From Kryptolebias marmoratus (lineage: Eukaryota; Chordata; Actinopteri; Cyprinodontiformes; Rivulidae): a stretch of 64,000 bases of DNA. Positions 1 through 10,900 of the stretch are shown in pieces. A program made the translations under genes and the position numbers. A model generated the notes under the pieces. That model was not told where the DNA came from, made no database searches, and saw only the letters and a list, made by a program, of their open reading frames with translations. Position 1 is the stretch's first letter. The number at the start of each line of letters is the position of its first letter. Location of the stretch: contig NC_051447.1 of assembly GCF_001649575.2 (NCBI RefSeq), positions 1,360,058-1,424,057 on the forward strand. The letters are read 5' to 3'.

Positions 1-1213
1 TGAGCCAAAGACGACAACTGAGGAAATCACCTGATTGCAGAGATTGCCTCAGAAGGATGGGCAACAAAATATTAAGTCAAGAGTACCATTCTTTTTGTCA
101 AGGCCAGTTTGACTGTTTCATGTTTTTAATTTTAAATCAAGTAATCCAAAATTTAAAACCAATGAGTGATTTCCATTAGTTGATTTTTAGTCCATTTTTC
201 AGAATTACTTTTGTCAGTTTCAAGTTATTTCAGTGACCTTTATAGCTTTTACTTTCATTAACAAAAGGATACAAACAAATTTGCCTACAACTGAATACCC
301 TCACTGGTCAGGGACCACCTTGGGATTCACCAGGAGGAGCTAGAGAGTATCGCTGAGGAGGGAGATGTCTGGGTTCGTTTGTTTGTTTGTTTGTTTTGTT
401 TGGAAGGAAGAAGGAATGAAGGAAAAAACATGGATGGATAAAACACAAATTTTCATAAACTTTCAAAACTCAAGTGAGACTGTGATGAAAAATGCAGTTT
501 CTCACAATTTTGAGTCACCAACTAGTTTTTAACAGTTGCAGACTAGTGAGATACTATCTTTAGAAAGACTGAGTGCACTACACTAAAAAGGCTGCCAAGA
601 GAAGAGCTGGATTAATATACTAAATGTTTCTTATAGCAAAGAAAACATCGGACCATCGTTGTAACATCAACCAACAGTCAAAGTAAATGTTGGACTAACT
701 GGAAATTATGTAAATAAGACAACAACAATGCTGTATGCAGCACTACAAACAATTCTTAACACGCCCTTATTTCTTTATATTTTTCTTCCAGGAAGCCTGA
801 CTTTCTTGTTTTCTTTATTGTGGTGTTAATCAATAGTCCTCCAAGCTTTCTGAAAGTTTTTTAATTAGTTTTTTTTCCTTTTTAAGATTGGATGCTTCTG
901 CACTAATTTTCACTTGAGAATGTAAGGAACAAAGATGAATTGGGTCCTGTATCAGGTCTTAGATGGATTTTTTTTTATTGCTTCTATTTCTAAAGATTAT
1001 TTCATTTACAGATGATTTTACATTTAAATTTTAAGATACACTGTATGTCAACCACAGACATCTGAAAAATCAATAATTGGGAGAGGAAAAAAAACAATTT
1101 CATGCCTGTCAGACTGTATATTTTTATAATTTTTTATGATGCAGCTGATCTCATATGTATAAACTGCATGTCAAGCATCTGATAACAAAGTGCCTAAAAC
1201 AGGCTACTTAAAA
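1..1213. other. ect2 intronic DNA, no feature recognised
   Basis: AT-rich sequence inside or downstream of ect2 intron 3 as read on the minus strand. A short (GTTT)n run lies near 375-395. I found no exon here: the next ect2 exon, which would continue the BRCT region, must lie before position 1. Confidence 0.5.
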
Positions 1214-2199
1214 CAGGGTTTCCCCCAGTGTATTATAAGCCTGGCAGACTGCTAGGCTTTCCCTCTCCCACCGCCAGGCTAAGCTCCGCTTGTTTATTGT
1301 AAAATACGTCATTTTTTATACACAGGTTAATTTTTCCACCCGCATCAAATTGTCGCGTTGATCACCGTGTGAGGGTGTGCACGCCAACAGTGATGCAATC
1401 GCGGTCGTGCACCTCCCAGTTTTGGTAATTTCACGCGTGTTGCGCGCCAGGCTACATTCAAAATGGACGATTTCGGTGCTCTAGCAGAGCTGGTTCACCT
1501 GTATTAGCATTTCTATGATTCCTCTATGAGAGATCACAAAGATAATTAACCGGTTCAGTTCGGAAGGAGATTACTGCTGCAGCTGATAAAAAGAAGTGTT
1601 TACAGACCACAACGTTTAGTTGAGCTGAAATTCAGCGGGCGGCTTTACAAGACCGAATACAGTAAGCATGTTTTGTACTTAGTGAAAATATGAATGTGAC
1701 GCGTGCTAATTTAATCCTTGTTTAACAGTAAAATGATGCTATTAAATTCAGCATTAGATAAGTTTTGTTGTTACATGTAGTGATCCAACATGCAGCCTGT
1801 GCCACAAAAAACACAGTACAGTACAGCATCTGTCTATTTTTCAGAGTTCTCTGTTGTTATTCATTGGCCTTGACGAGAGACGTGTGTTGGTGCCTTGTTT
1901 GCACTTTTTCATTTATGTTAATTTAATTTATTTGTAAATGTGACTTAAATTAGGATTCAAATTAGGTGCTAACAATTTGTAGTTATTTTAATTGTATTTT
2001 TGTTTTAAAAAGTATTTCAAAAGTGCCTTTTTGTATAACTGTAGCTGTGTAACTATTTGACACAAATATCTTACAATATCACACAATAAATAGCCATATT
2101 TTCAATAACTTTTTTTTTACTAAATCACGGTCGGCCAGCGATTGGCCGGCGAACGGCCACCTACCACCGGGCTTAGCCTATTTTCTGGGGGAAACCCTG
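1214..2199. mobile_element. Non-autonomous DNA transposon with terminal inverted repeats
   Basis: The ends are exact inverted repeats of 15 bases: CAGGGTTTCCCCCAG at 1214-1228 and its reverse complement at 2185-2199. Similarity continues inward in patches (aggctaagc near 1277 and its complement near 2171). The interior holds a short coding-like stretch at about 1463-1665 that starts Met-Asp-Asp-Phe and is broken by at least two stops, probably the remnant of a captured or transposase first exon. The flanks share only short A runs, so the target duplication, and therefore the superfamily (hAT or Harbinger are candidates), is not settled. It sits in an ect2 intron. Confidence 0.75.
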
Positions 2200-2428
2200 T
2201 AAAATGATCTCTTGGTTAAGTTTTACATTATGAGATAACACCTGTTTATTTCTCCAGTTTGTGCATCATTTTAAATCTTATGAGCCAAAATCCAAGGAAA
2301 CTTTGAAATAGCTTCAGAATGTCTAAAGAAAAAAGCTTAAGAAAACATTCAAAAAACTTCAAAGAAAGTCTGTCTTCTTGAAAATTTAGAGGGCTACTGA
2401 TCACAAAGTTAATAGCAGAATAATGTAC

Positions 2429-2508
2429 CTGCAGTGCTTTGACCAGTGCTTCATTTCTGCCTGCTTCTCCCACCAGAACAACCCGGGTCTCCACTTTGGG
2501 CAGCCTTT
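2429..2508 (-). CDS. ect2: ect2 exon 3 (start of BRCT region)
   Basis: Ect2 is the Rho guanine exchange factor that activates RhoA at the cell equator in cytokinesis; its N-terminal BRCT repeats bind centralspindlin. On the minus strand a good acceptor (ctctcag) leads into 80 bases that encode RLPKVETRVVLVGEAGRNEA and then LVKALQ, followed by a gtacat donor. The residues follow the known ECT2 N-terminus closely (IETRV.LV.EAG...EL.KAL). The exon starts in phase 1, which matches the phase-1 end of the exon at 8840-9007; joined across the splice the first codon is GAA. It ends in phase 0. The downstream exons with the BRCT, DH and PH domains are outside the window. Confidence 0.9.
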
Positions 2509-2675
2509 CTGAGAGACAAGATATGGAGCAGAGTCAGAATTGTGGGGGTGGGGATAAAACAAAAAAGGCAAATGGAAAGAGCCCGTAACAGTGTTTACAT
2601 CAAGACTAAATCTAATCACATCACACAACAAAACATTTGTTTAGAAAATTGAGTAAAAAACAAAACTGTGTACAG

Positions 2676-2676
2676 C

Positions 2677-2722
<46 letters not shown>

Positions 2723-2733
2723 CAACAACAACA
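2676..2733. repeat. (AAT)n then (AAC)n microsatellite
   Basis: About 43 bases of ATA repeats run directly into CAA repeats. It lies near the 3' end of the minus-strand LINE fragment that begins at about 2830, and may be that element's A-rich tail. Confidence 0.9.
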
Positions 2734-2829
2734 GATGCACAGAATTTATACAAATAAATGTGTCTGAAAAAAAAAACCTATGGGTATTTCCTTTAAAGTC
2801 AAACTAAGATTTTCTGCTTAGTCAATCAC

Positions 2830-3960
2830 AATCACATTTATTTTGCCAAATGTACAGGGACCTGTACACAAGACTTTTTTCCTGGTTACAGTGCAAAAGA
2901 AGAAACCACATTATAAAAAGGAGAGTGCAGTGGGGGAAAGGAATAATTTATTTTTTTCTTTTTGTGTGTGTCTGCTGGTTTTTGATTGGACGGCACAGAA
3001 CCTTCGGCCAGATTGCAGTTTTTTGTTTTTTTTTAAACGGTTGTGTGTCAGGTGACTTGGGTCCTATGCTATTTTCCAGGCCCGTCTCATGACCTTGGCA
3101 TTGTGCAGATCTATCATCAGCTGTTATTGTTTTCCAGTCAATTTACTACCCAGTTTAACATTAAAATGTGATGGTCGATGTTTTGTGTGGGCAATGGAGC
3201 CTGGGTAAAAAAACTGAAATAGAGGAGGTTAGGACACTCTCTATGGTGGCTCTTTAAAACTGGGCACAAACATCAGTAAAGATGCTTTAGCTTTTTAAGC
3301 ACTCCAAGTGCACGCATCCTCCTGCAAGCCTTCTTAATAAACTTGTTTCAGTGTTCTACCCATTTCAGGTCCTTGGTGATGGAGATGCCCAGGAACACAG
3401 CAGAGTCTATCTCCTTTAGAGCAGTGCTGTTATCGATAAGAGGAGAGCGCAGAAGTCAATCAACCCAGTTTTTGTTTTGCTGGTGTCTAACTACAGGATA
3501 TTTTCTGTACACCACACTGTCAGCTCTAAAAAACAGTTCCTGTAGACTGTCTAATCATTGCTGGTAATGAGGCCCTGGATGGTAATGGTGTATTTCACAA
3601 GCTTTACAGAGGGGTCACTGGACTGAAGATCTTTGGTGTACAGAGCAAACAAACACAGAGAGAGTACACATCCCTGTGGTGCCTGTATTAGTGGTGATGG
3701 GGACAGAGAGGGGAGTACCACACCGTACCTGTTGAGACCTATAGGTGAGCAAGGCTGTAATAAGCTTGCAGATGGAATAAGGGACTCAAAGTTAATGAAG
3801 TTTAGTCTGCAGGTGGAATGAAATGATTGTATTGAAGGCAGAATTAAAGTCTAGAAAAGAGACTATCACTGCAGTTCTCCTTGTCTAGGTGCACCATCCA
3901 GAAGATTATGAGGGCTGAAATTCATAGCATAGTTCACATTTCAATGTTGTCTTAGTCATG
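2830..3960 (-). mobile_element. L2-like LINE fragment, 3' half of reverse transcriptase
   Basis: Reading the minus strand in several frames gives the end of a non-LTR reverse transcriptase in the right order: DFNSAFNTI near 3850, GCVLSxCLFALYTKD near 3650, a destroyed YADD box (reads Y-T-I-T-I near 3585), then FLGISITKDLKWVEH near 3370 and ATIESVL near 3235. Stops and frameshifts show it is dead. The 3' end (about 2830-2880) has the fish LINE feature of a sequence ending beside a simple repeat. Family assignment to the L2/CR1 group rests on recall of similar fish elements. Confidence 0.8.
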
Positions 3961-5550
3961 GGTGCCTGATTATATGATAAAAACGGCCAAGCAGAACTGA
4001 AGCACATGTGTAAACATAAGGGCAAGCAATGGTATCATTCACAGTATATGCTTAGATGGTGTAATGAATATTGAAATACGCAACGTGGAAGACAGGTTCA
4101 GATCCTGTTGAGGTTGTTTATCTTCAATTGTTTGTATTAAACAAACTGTGGCAAAATGTCATGATTTATTTGATCATGAAAGCAGACGTAGACACTTACT
4201 CAACTTTTAGTTTTAGCCGACATTTAGTCCAAGTCCAAAATAATAATCTACAACGATTCAGGTTGATACCAAAAAGATCAGCATAAAGGAAATTATATTA
4301 CCACTTTTAAATCAACTTTTGGGTAACTTGCATTCCTTAATATCATGATCTCAATATTCTTTCTCTATTCTATTTGAATAATAGATAGAAAAAGTTTTAA
4401 AGCTTAAAAAAATTACTGTTTGTCCTCATCTCAAGAACTGAAAGTTGTCTAATTTGCAAGCTAGTGGCTACCAGTGTGCTAGCGGGGTAGAGTAAAATGT
4501 AGTGTTTTTTTGTTTTTTTTTATTGTTTTTTGTTTTGTTTTGGAACCAAGAAAGTAAAATTAGAAACAATAAACACTGCTTGTTTTATCTTATAACTGGA
4601 AGTGATAACATGCTATAGATCAAAAAATGGGGGAGCAAAAATATAGGCTACAACTGCTATCCCTGCTCCTTTGTCCAGGTGTTTATAGTCATAGCTCTGC
4701 CTGACACTACAATATTTTTCTGCCATCATAAGTCAGTCAGTGCCACACATTTATGTGTTGATTAAATGCTGACATTTTACTTTTTAAATTTGATCACAAA
4801 CAATAATTATTCAAGGATGAGAGTCAATTTAATCATTACATCTGAAAAGACTTTTAGGCACAGTCATTTTATTTTTAAATAAAAATCTTCCCATATGATC
4901 TAAACTGTTTAACTCCTATAAGTTTCTGTCCAAAAAAATTGTTGAAAAATATGTTAGGCTTGAATACATTTATAAACAATTTCCTCTTGCTTGTGCCACC
5001 AAATCTTTGCAGTTAGACTGCAGGAAGAAATAATGTTAAGAAAGATGATAATGTACAATGAGTTGTCCACATTTTTCACATTTTGTCTGAATTTGTGGAA
5101 ATGTCCAAAGGTTACTAATTTGAATTTGTTAGTATCTCTGTACACCAGAGCCATTTCATAAATAACAAATTGGATTCAATCATTGAAGTGATTTGCACAT
5201 TTTGGGTAAAAGTCAGAGATAAATAAAACTCTGTATTGTAGAGTTTCAATAAAAGTCTGAGATCTTTAAGTCCCAACTTAAACAGCAGCAGGTAGCTGCC
5301 TCTTTTCTCTTGTGAGCCAAACAAAGCCCTTAATGACCCTCAGGTGAGAAGGTGTGAGATTAATCTGAATGTGAATTCAGATTAATTAAAGCATTCATGC
5401 AGTTTAAGAGCTTGGAACTCCACACTCTCTAGTTTTGATTTGAGGAAGCTCCCGGATGGGAAGCCAAGCTTCTTTAACTACAAAAAAAAAAAAAAAAAAA
5501 GTCTGGTTGGTTGAGAGTTTTTTTATTTTAAGATTATTATTCATAATGGA
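3960..5550. other. ect2 intron 2, no gene seen
   Basis: AT-rich, with short homopolymer and (TTTTG)n runs near 4505-4545 and a poly-A run at about 5480-5500. The only structure noticed is the palindrome at 5359-5386, listed separately. Confidence 0.5.
5359..5386. repeat. Perfect 12-base inverted repeat
   Basis: ATTAATCTGAAT and its exact reverse complement are separated by four bases (GTGA). The hairpin could be chance or a relic of a small element. No T tract follows it, so there is no reason to call it a terminator. Confidence 0.8.
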
Positions 5551-5569
5551 TCACAAACTATCTGACAGG

Positions 5570-6290
5570 CAGATCCCAGTATGTGTGAAAGAGGGCCTGG
5601 AGGTCTGACACAGCAGTACTGGAACGCCACTAGGTGTTTTCACTGGTCCTGTTCACCGTGTACAATTGAGTCCCGTCACATGCAAAATTTTGCAGATGAC
5701 ACTGCTGTTGTGGGTTGTATCAAGAGTGGTCAGGAGGAGTACAGGAAACTAATCTTTGACTTTACCACATCAACTGCGCCTGAACACCACCAAGCTTAGA
5801 GAGATGGTGTTGGACTTCAGAAGGCCAAGGCCTCACCTGAAGCCTGTGACCACTAAAGGCATCTGTGTGGACCGTGTAAAGACCTACAAATACAGTGCAG
5901 TTGGGTAATAAACTGGACTGGACTGCCAACACTAACATTTTGTGCAGGAGAGGACAACACTAACTGTACTTCCTCAGAAGTAAAAATGCTGCTGCATATG
6001 CTCTATCAGATTGTTGTGGTAAGTTCCTTTCTTCCTCCTAAGCGTGCTAAAGAGGCAGCTTAAAAAAAGGACGCCTCACAACGAGACAAACTGGTGAGGT
6101 TGGTGGGCTCTATTGTGGGAACAGAGCTGGACAGCCTGATGTGTTGCTGAGCCGGCTCCTGTTACTCATAGACAATCACATCATCATCTCCAGACAGCGG
6201 AGCAGTTTCAGCAACAGACTGTCACTGCCCTGCTCCACAGACAGACAGACAAAATCATTTCTGACCCATGCCAAACTTTAAACCTACTAC
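5570..6290 (+). mobile_element. Rex1/L2-like LINE fragment with RT catalytic box
   Basis: The plus strand gives a FADDTAVVGCIKSGQEEYRK segment at about 5686-5745, a variant of the YADD catalytic box, then REMVLDFRRPRPHLKPVTTK at about 5800-5865 and KTYKY shortly after, and further on DKLVRLVGSIVGTELDSL near 6090-6150. Frames shift between blocks. The same family is seen at 25090-25745, which holds the C-terminal end. It is a 5'-truncated copy in ect2 intron 2. Confidence 0.85.
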
Positions 6291-7440
6291 AACAGTTCTC
6301 TGATGTAATTTTGTTAAATCAGACTTTCTTTTTTAGTCTGAGTTTTTACATGAAAAGGAGCATTCCACAAGTCATTTGACTTTTATTCTGCTCAAAATAC
6401 ACTAAGCTAACAAATAATGTAAATAATAAATATAATAATGTTGCTTGCCCCAAGGCTTCTTTCATAAACGACAGCAGGTTGTAGCCTATTAATGGAAAGA
6501 GATAAGGACAATGCTGCCATAATTAGGACAGGAGAAGAATATTCATTTTTTTATTGCAGAAATCTGATAATTATAAATCAGAATAAACCTGCTGCTGTTT
6601 AAGTCAAAACAAAAAGATCTTAAGGTGTTAACTCCACAGTCAGGAGGTTTATTTAGCTCTGACACTGACCTAGAACAGACTAATGTGCAAATCACTTCAC
6701 AGATCAAATAAAATATGTTAATAGATATTATCTGATAAGCAGAGGTACTAACAAATTAAATCTAATATTAACTATTTAAGGTCATTTTAGCAAATTCAAA
6801 CAAAATATAAAAAACTTAAACAGCATTTTGGACATCATCAACTTGATACAGTTCTATGTATATAGTGTTGCACAATTTTTTGTTCGTTGTGTTTTTAATC
6901 AGTTGAAGGTTCTTTGTCTTGCACAACAGGGAATTTTTTTTTTAAATCTAATGATACAGGAAATTAGCAAGGCTATAGGCCTTCATATAAGATTGAATGA
7001 TGAAGGCCCAGTTTACACAAAACTGTTTTTAAGTGAAAACAGAACAATTTGTTGCATTTCATCTGTATGTCTACAAGACAACAGTGATCAGCTTCTCTGA
7101 CACCGAAAACTTTTACATGCAGGTCTCCAGTTTTCTCAAATGCTCTTTATTGTTTCAAGAGAAAACACAATTTTCCTGAAGGCAAAAGTGTTCGCACATG
7201 CACACTACGGCTGCAATTAGTCAGTAGTTTTTCTGTACATGCATGACTAGATCAACAACAGTAACAATGGTGGATCTTTTTAGATTTATAATTTAAAGTA
7301 ATGTGTAGCAACAAGGCAACCTCATCTTCAGCCCAAACAAATGTTTGTGTCTTCAGATGTAACCAATTTTATGCTTAAGACTGAAGTGTCTGAATTTATG
7401 CACGTGTTGCTGAGGTACAAAAGTTACAGCACCAGATAGT
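6290..7440. other. ect2 intron 2, nothing recognised
   Basis: AT-rich DNA. An open stretch of about 90 codons at 6828-7100 has no recognisable similarity or exon signals, and I treat it as chance. Confidence 0.5.
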
Positions 7441-7445
7441 GACCT

Positions 7446-8480
7446 GGGGTCTCATTTATAAAAGACTGCGTAGGATTCATACTAAAAGTGTGCATACGCC
7501 AAAAGGCTAAAATGGTGTATGCCAAAAAAATGTCAGATTCATAAAACCGTGCACATGCACACCAGCAAGCAACTTCCCTTTATAAATCACAGCTGTACCT
7601 AAAAGTTGGCCCAAAAGGACCCATCTCAGGTTCTGCCCTCCACACGCCCACATTCAACCAAAAATGATCAATGCAAAGCACCTCATGAATGTGAAGGTGG
7701 ATTTAAATGAGCCAGCTGATCAATGTTTTTTTATGGTTAACAATGGCAATCACGGAGAAACAAGCAAAGAAACAAAATTTCATCAAGGAAGAAATTGATG
7801 TGCCGGTGAATGAGGTGGAGAAGAGAAAAAATATAATTTTTTGGAGCCACAGTAGCGGCGTTACAAATAAAAGGAAAAGATGTGAGCAGCAATACGTCGT
7901 TCCCACTGTTAATTCAGAGAGTGGGACAAAGAGGACCCGGGTCAAGGTGAAGAAAAAGTGGTCAGATTTTAGGGTGGAGGCAAAAAAGCAACTAACCGGC
8001 CTCCGCCAGTGCATGTCAACTACAGGTGGGGGTTAGGGCATACCCGAACTGACACCATTTAAAAGAAGGATGGCCGGTGTCGTGCTGAAATGGGATGGTC
8101 TGCCAAAAGCTGATCTGGCGAGCACGGGTATGAGCGGTATTAAAGCGTGCCTCTTCTGCACTCTGGGGCTTTGGAAAGGGGATTAGGAGGCAGCATCTGA
8201 GGGGGTAGCCACTGTCCCCTTATGGGTTAGACTGTGGTACACATCACCCTGGTGATCATCCAGGGAGAAGAATGTGATGGAGAGAAAACTTATGGCTCAC
8301 CAGCAGAAGCATAAATAATCCTGCTGTTTTGAAAGCTTATGATAAAGTCGATCTAAGATTAAAGTTTGATTATGGAGTGAAACTAAATTTCTGAGAGGAA
8401 TCATGATGCAGTGTAACTTCAATTCCCCACTTCACCATCTGTCGCCAACTTTTCTTGTCTCCAAAATGAGCGTACGCATG
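7446..8480 (+). mobile_element. PIF/Harbinger-type element with Myb-like ORF
   Basis: The left end begins ggggtctcatttataaa, a terminal motif I know from fish Harbinger-type elements, followed by subterminal gcgta repeats. Near the right, 8462-8480 carries the inverted form of the subterminal gcgtacgc motif, but the terminal repeat itself is not found, so the right boundary is approximate. The element encodes the Myb/SANT-like protein at 7743-8036 and no transposase. It lies in ect2 intron 2. Confidence 0.65.
7743..8036 (+). CDS. Myb/SANT-like DNA-binding protein of Harbinger element
   Basis: A 97-residue frame begins MAITEKQAKKQNFIKEEIDV and contains VEKRKNIIFW, NKRKRCEQQ and VKKKWSDFRVEAKK. 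This is the pattern of the Myb/SANT-like (MSANTD4-type) protein that works with the Harbinger transposase to bring it to the nucleus and bind element DNA. The three spaced tryptophan or aromatic positions of the Myb fold are partly visible (FW and KKWSD). The frame is open until a stop at about 8034 just after a Gly-rich end where an intron would often follow in intact copies. The protein is probably incomplete. Confidence 0.65.
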   Translation: MAITEKQAKKQNFIKEEIDVPVNEVEKRKNIIFWSHSSGVTNKRKRCEQQYVVPTVNSESGTKRTRVKVKKKWSDFRVEAKKQLTGLRQCMSTTGGG

Positions 8481-8839
8481 GGTCAGAGTTGGTGTGTTTG
8501 GCGGGTTTATTTGTGTTGGTGGGTTTTGCTTCTTACTGACAATTAACAACATGCTTAACTTGCTCATGAGCAATTTATGAGCTAAGCCTCCTTTGCCATG
8601 GTGATCTAGTTGCTCAAACAGATCCTCCTTTGTGATACTGAAAACTCTGATTTTCAGCTCAACATAGCTCGTGAAGCAGGAAATTTTGTTATGTAGTACA
8701 CCTCACAGACCCTGAAACAGTGTTGACCTTTTCATATCAAGTGTTCTACACACACACCAACAACTTGTTTTAGGTTATTTGACAACTTGAAGAGAAAGTA
8801 AAAAAGAATGAAGAGAATGTAAACTGCTTGCAGACTCAC

Positions 8840-9007
8840 CATCCCCATGCTCGCAGGTCATGCCCAGAAAAGCATGGTCTCTTGTGGTTTCAACAATCCT
8901 GGAATCATAGACCGAAGAATCCACAAGCAGACTCCGAGCCATCCCTAAAGTCACCATGCTGCTGTCAGCCATCATCGGGGTAGGAAGCCAAGGATTCTCC
9001 AAACTTT
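8840..9007 (-). CDS. ect2: ect2 exon 2 with start codon
   Basis: An acceptor (taactttag) on the minus strand opens this exon, and a strong gtgagt donor closes it. Two ATGs stand in tandem at 8973-8975 and 8970-8972. The second has A at -3 and G at +4 and gives MADSSMVTLGMARSLLVDSS, then VYDSRIVETTRDHAFLGMTC. This matches the ECT2 N-terminus in length and pattern (MA.NS..T...R.SL.DSS..DS...E). The first 32 bases of the exon are 5' untranslated. The exon ends in phase 1, which fits exon 3 at 2429-2508. The intron between them is 6.3 kb and carries several transposon fragments. Confidence 0.9.
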
Positions 9008-9144
9008 CTAAAGTTACAGTTGAATAACAGATTCAATTAATTTAGACAGAAAGGGGAGAAAAGGACAATATGAAAAAAGTGTCAACATTTCCAATATTAA
9101 GCTTTGAAAAAAATAAAATAAAACAAATCTGTTTATGTCAGCCA

Positions 9145-9575
9145 CTCATTAACCTTTCATGTCAAGAGTTTTAAACTAATATCATCGTACACTGACAAAG
9201 ATCACAGTTACAGCCGTTTTGGTTACCATTATGCTCGATCTCATGCAATATTGTGAGGTCTCACAGAATCTGTCAGAGCTCAGACTGTGTTGAGGATGAC
9301 TGTCAGCCACTACCACAACAAATATTAACTCAATATATGTGAGACTAACTTTAGTTAGAGAGATTTTTGATTTGACTAAGGTCAATTACCTTTGGCAGTC
9401 ATCTAAAATCGGGTTGACTCCTAAAGTTAATCAGTTGCAGCTGAACTTTCAATGATTGCTTTCAGTTTAAAAAAAATCCGTCCTGTGGTTCATGAGCTAT
9501 TATGCTAACAAAGACACACAGAGAGACGAGCCAAAACAACATCGCCTTTAGCCTTCGGCGACGGGCGATAAATAT
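9145..9575 (+). repeat. Copy 1 of unclassified interspersed repeat
   Basis: This lies in ect2 intron 1. It shows the marker blocks of the family: catgtcaagagttttaaac near 9160, ctgtcagccactaccac near 9299, gggttgactcctaaagttaa near 9413, gtggttcatgag near 9484, and the end gccttcggcgacgggcgata near 9552. See the finding on this family. Confidence 0.8.
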
Positions 9576-9750
9576 CTTAATTTGTTGATCATCAAAAGCG
9601 TAACAAAGTAGAAGAAACCAACTTAGAGGTAACAGGAGAAATAGCGTGGCACACTATGTCGTTAACGTTAGCCACTTTCACTGAAACCTGACTAAACGTC
9701 ATTTATAAACAACTTTTAATACGTATTGTGGTTTTTTAACTCTAACTTAC

Positions 9751-10060
9751 CGGCGTACTTAATCCCCAGATATATTAGATGAAGTAGCAAAATAAAAATA
9801 AAAAGTTAGCGATGGTTAACTGGCCGCTGAACCTGTTAACTTCAATAAACTCACTAGCTAACTTAGATAGCTGCAGAGCTAAAACAGCGATACAGTTAAG
9901 TCCACACTCTTTAAGAAAATCTGCTACACTCGTCCGATAAACCAAAAGGTTTCGCATCACCGCATGGTGCTCTTACTGTAAAAGAACAGACCAATAGACA
10001 ATTTTCTGATTGATGACAAATGACGACTTCAGAGCCGCCCGATGCTGGGTGGTTGTCGGT
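9751..10060 (-). other. ect2: ect2 exon 1, 5' untranslated (TSS end approximate)
   Basis: A good donor (gtaagt, plus-strand 9745-9750) sits 740 bases upstream of the exon 2 acceptor, at the edge of the promoter-like region, and marks the 3' end of a non-coding first exon. The transcription start is inferred to lie near 10000-10070, just downstream of the CHR site. The exon contains an upstream open frame of 61 codons (9775-9960) that would have to be bypassed or reinitiated for translation of ect2. Confidence 0.6.
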
Positions 10061-10220
10061 CTGCTGTTGGAGCTCAATTCAAAAAGCAAGGCAAACAACA
10101 GAGCTGCGCGCTGATTGGGTGAGAGTGACGGAATGTCTGCCGCTTCCGCCTTCTGAGGCTGCTGATTGGTCCGTTTATTCAAATCACGACGCGAAGGAGA
10201 CAGTCCTGTTACATTAAGGT
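9985..10220 (-). promoter_or_regulatory. ect2: ect2 promoter with two CCAAT boxes and CHR
   Basis: This stretch is richer in GC and CpG than its surroundings. On the minus strand it holds two CCAATCAGC boxes (ATTGG at 10165-10169 and 10114-10118) and then TTTGAA (10078-10083), 31 bases after the second CCAAT. A further TTCAAA (10178-10183) and CCAAT on the plus strand (9991-9995) flank them. CCAAT boxes followed at about 30 bases by a CHR is the arrangement of late cell-cycle promoters bound by NF-Y and by DREAM or MuvB, which fits ect2, a gene expressed in G2/M. The regulatory role is inferred. Confidence 0.7.
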
Positions 10221-10900
10221 ACTGTCGGAAAATTCTCCCATTCAGTTTCGTACCATTGCTTAGGCACAGTTTTGAAAACAGAGCGTCATTTTTTCCAAAC
10301 ATTGGACAGTTATCACAATCACACACCCAGTTAGCAGAACATACTAGAATTTTCCAAAATGAAACACTAGTAAAAAATTATATACTATTTTCTAAAAACT
10401 TTATTTTTTGCCATATAAAACATACATTGTTTAAATAACCAGATATTTTTTCTTTTATTCGTTTACAAACTGGTAGACTAAACTTTTAACACTTTTAGCA
10501 ACTTTACTTTCTTCACGATTCTGCACCAAGTATAATCTCTTTACTTAGCTAGCCAAAAATCTCATTGACATCAAAAGCTACAGCTTCATTTGCAAGGCAT
10601 TGTGGGAAGAACTTCGTTTTAAAAACTTTATTTATACAAATAAAACTTACAAATATACAAATGATGAACAATGAGAAAAATACCCCGGCAACTCCCCGGC
10701 ATTTGGGGAGTTGCAACAAAAATTATTATATAAAGATTAAAGTATCCAATCTTATATAAAGAGCACATATTTAAAGTTTTACCTGCTTTTTGTTTTGTGG
10801 ATGCTAGATGGTTTAAAAATGCTGTTTGGTTTCATTCATAAAACTTTGGGAAAAGGGGTTTAGAATTGGATAGTTAGGATTTGTGAATATGAATTTTAGC
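10220..10900. other. Upstream of ect2, no gene seen
   Basis: AT-rich DNA upstream of the ect2 promoter. No divergent gene is evident on the plus strand. Confidence 0.45.

Noticed and set aside
5359..5386. Palindrome considered as a terminator or regulatory operator
   Set aside because: This is intronic eukaryotic DNA with no T tract or nearby gene start, so only a structural note is justified.
7703..8014. 103-codon minus frame opposite the Myb-like ORF
   Set aside because: It is the antisense shadow of the plus-strand Harbinger Myb ORF, which has recognisable motifs.
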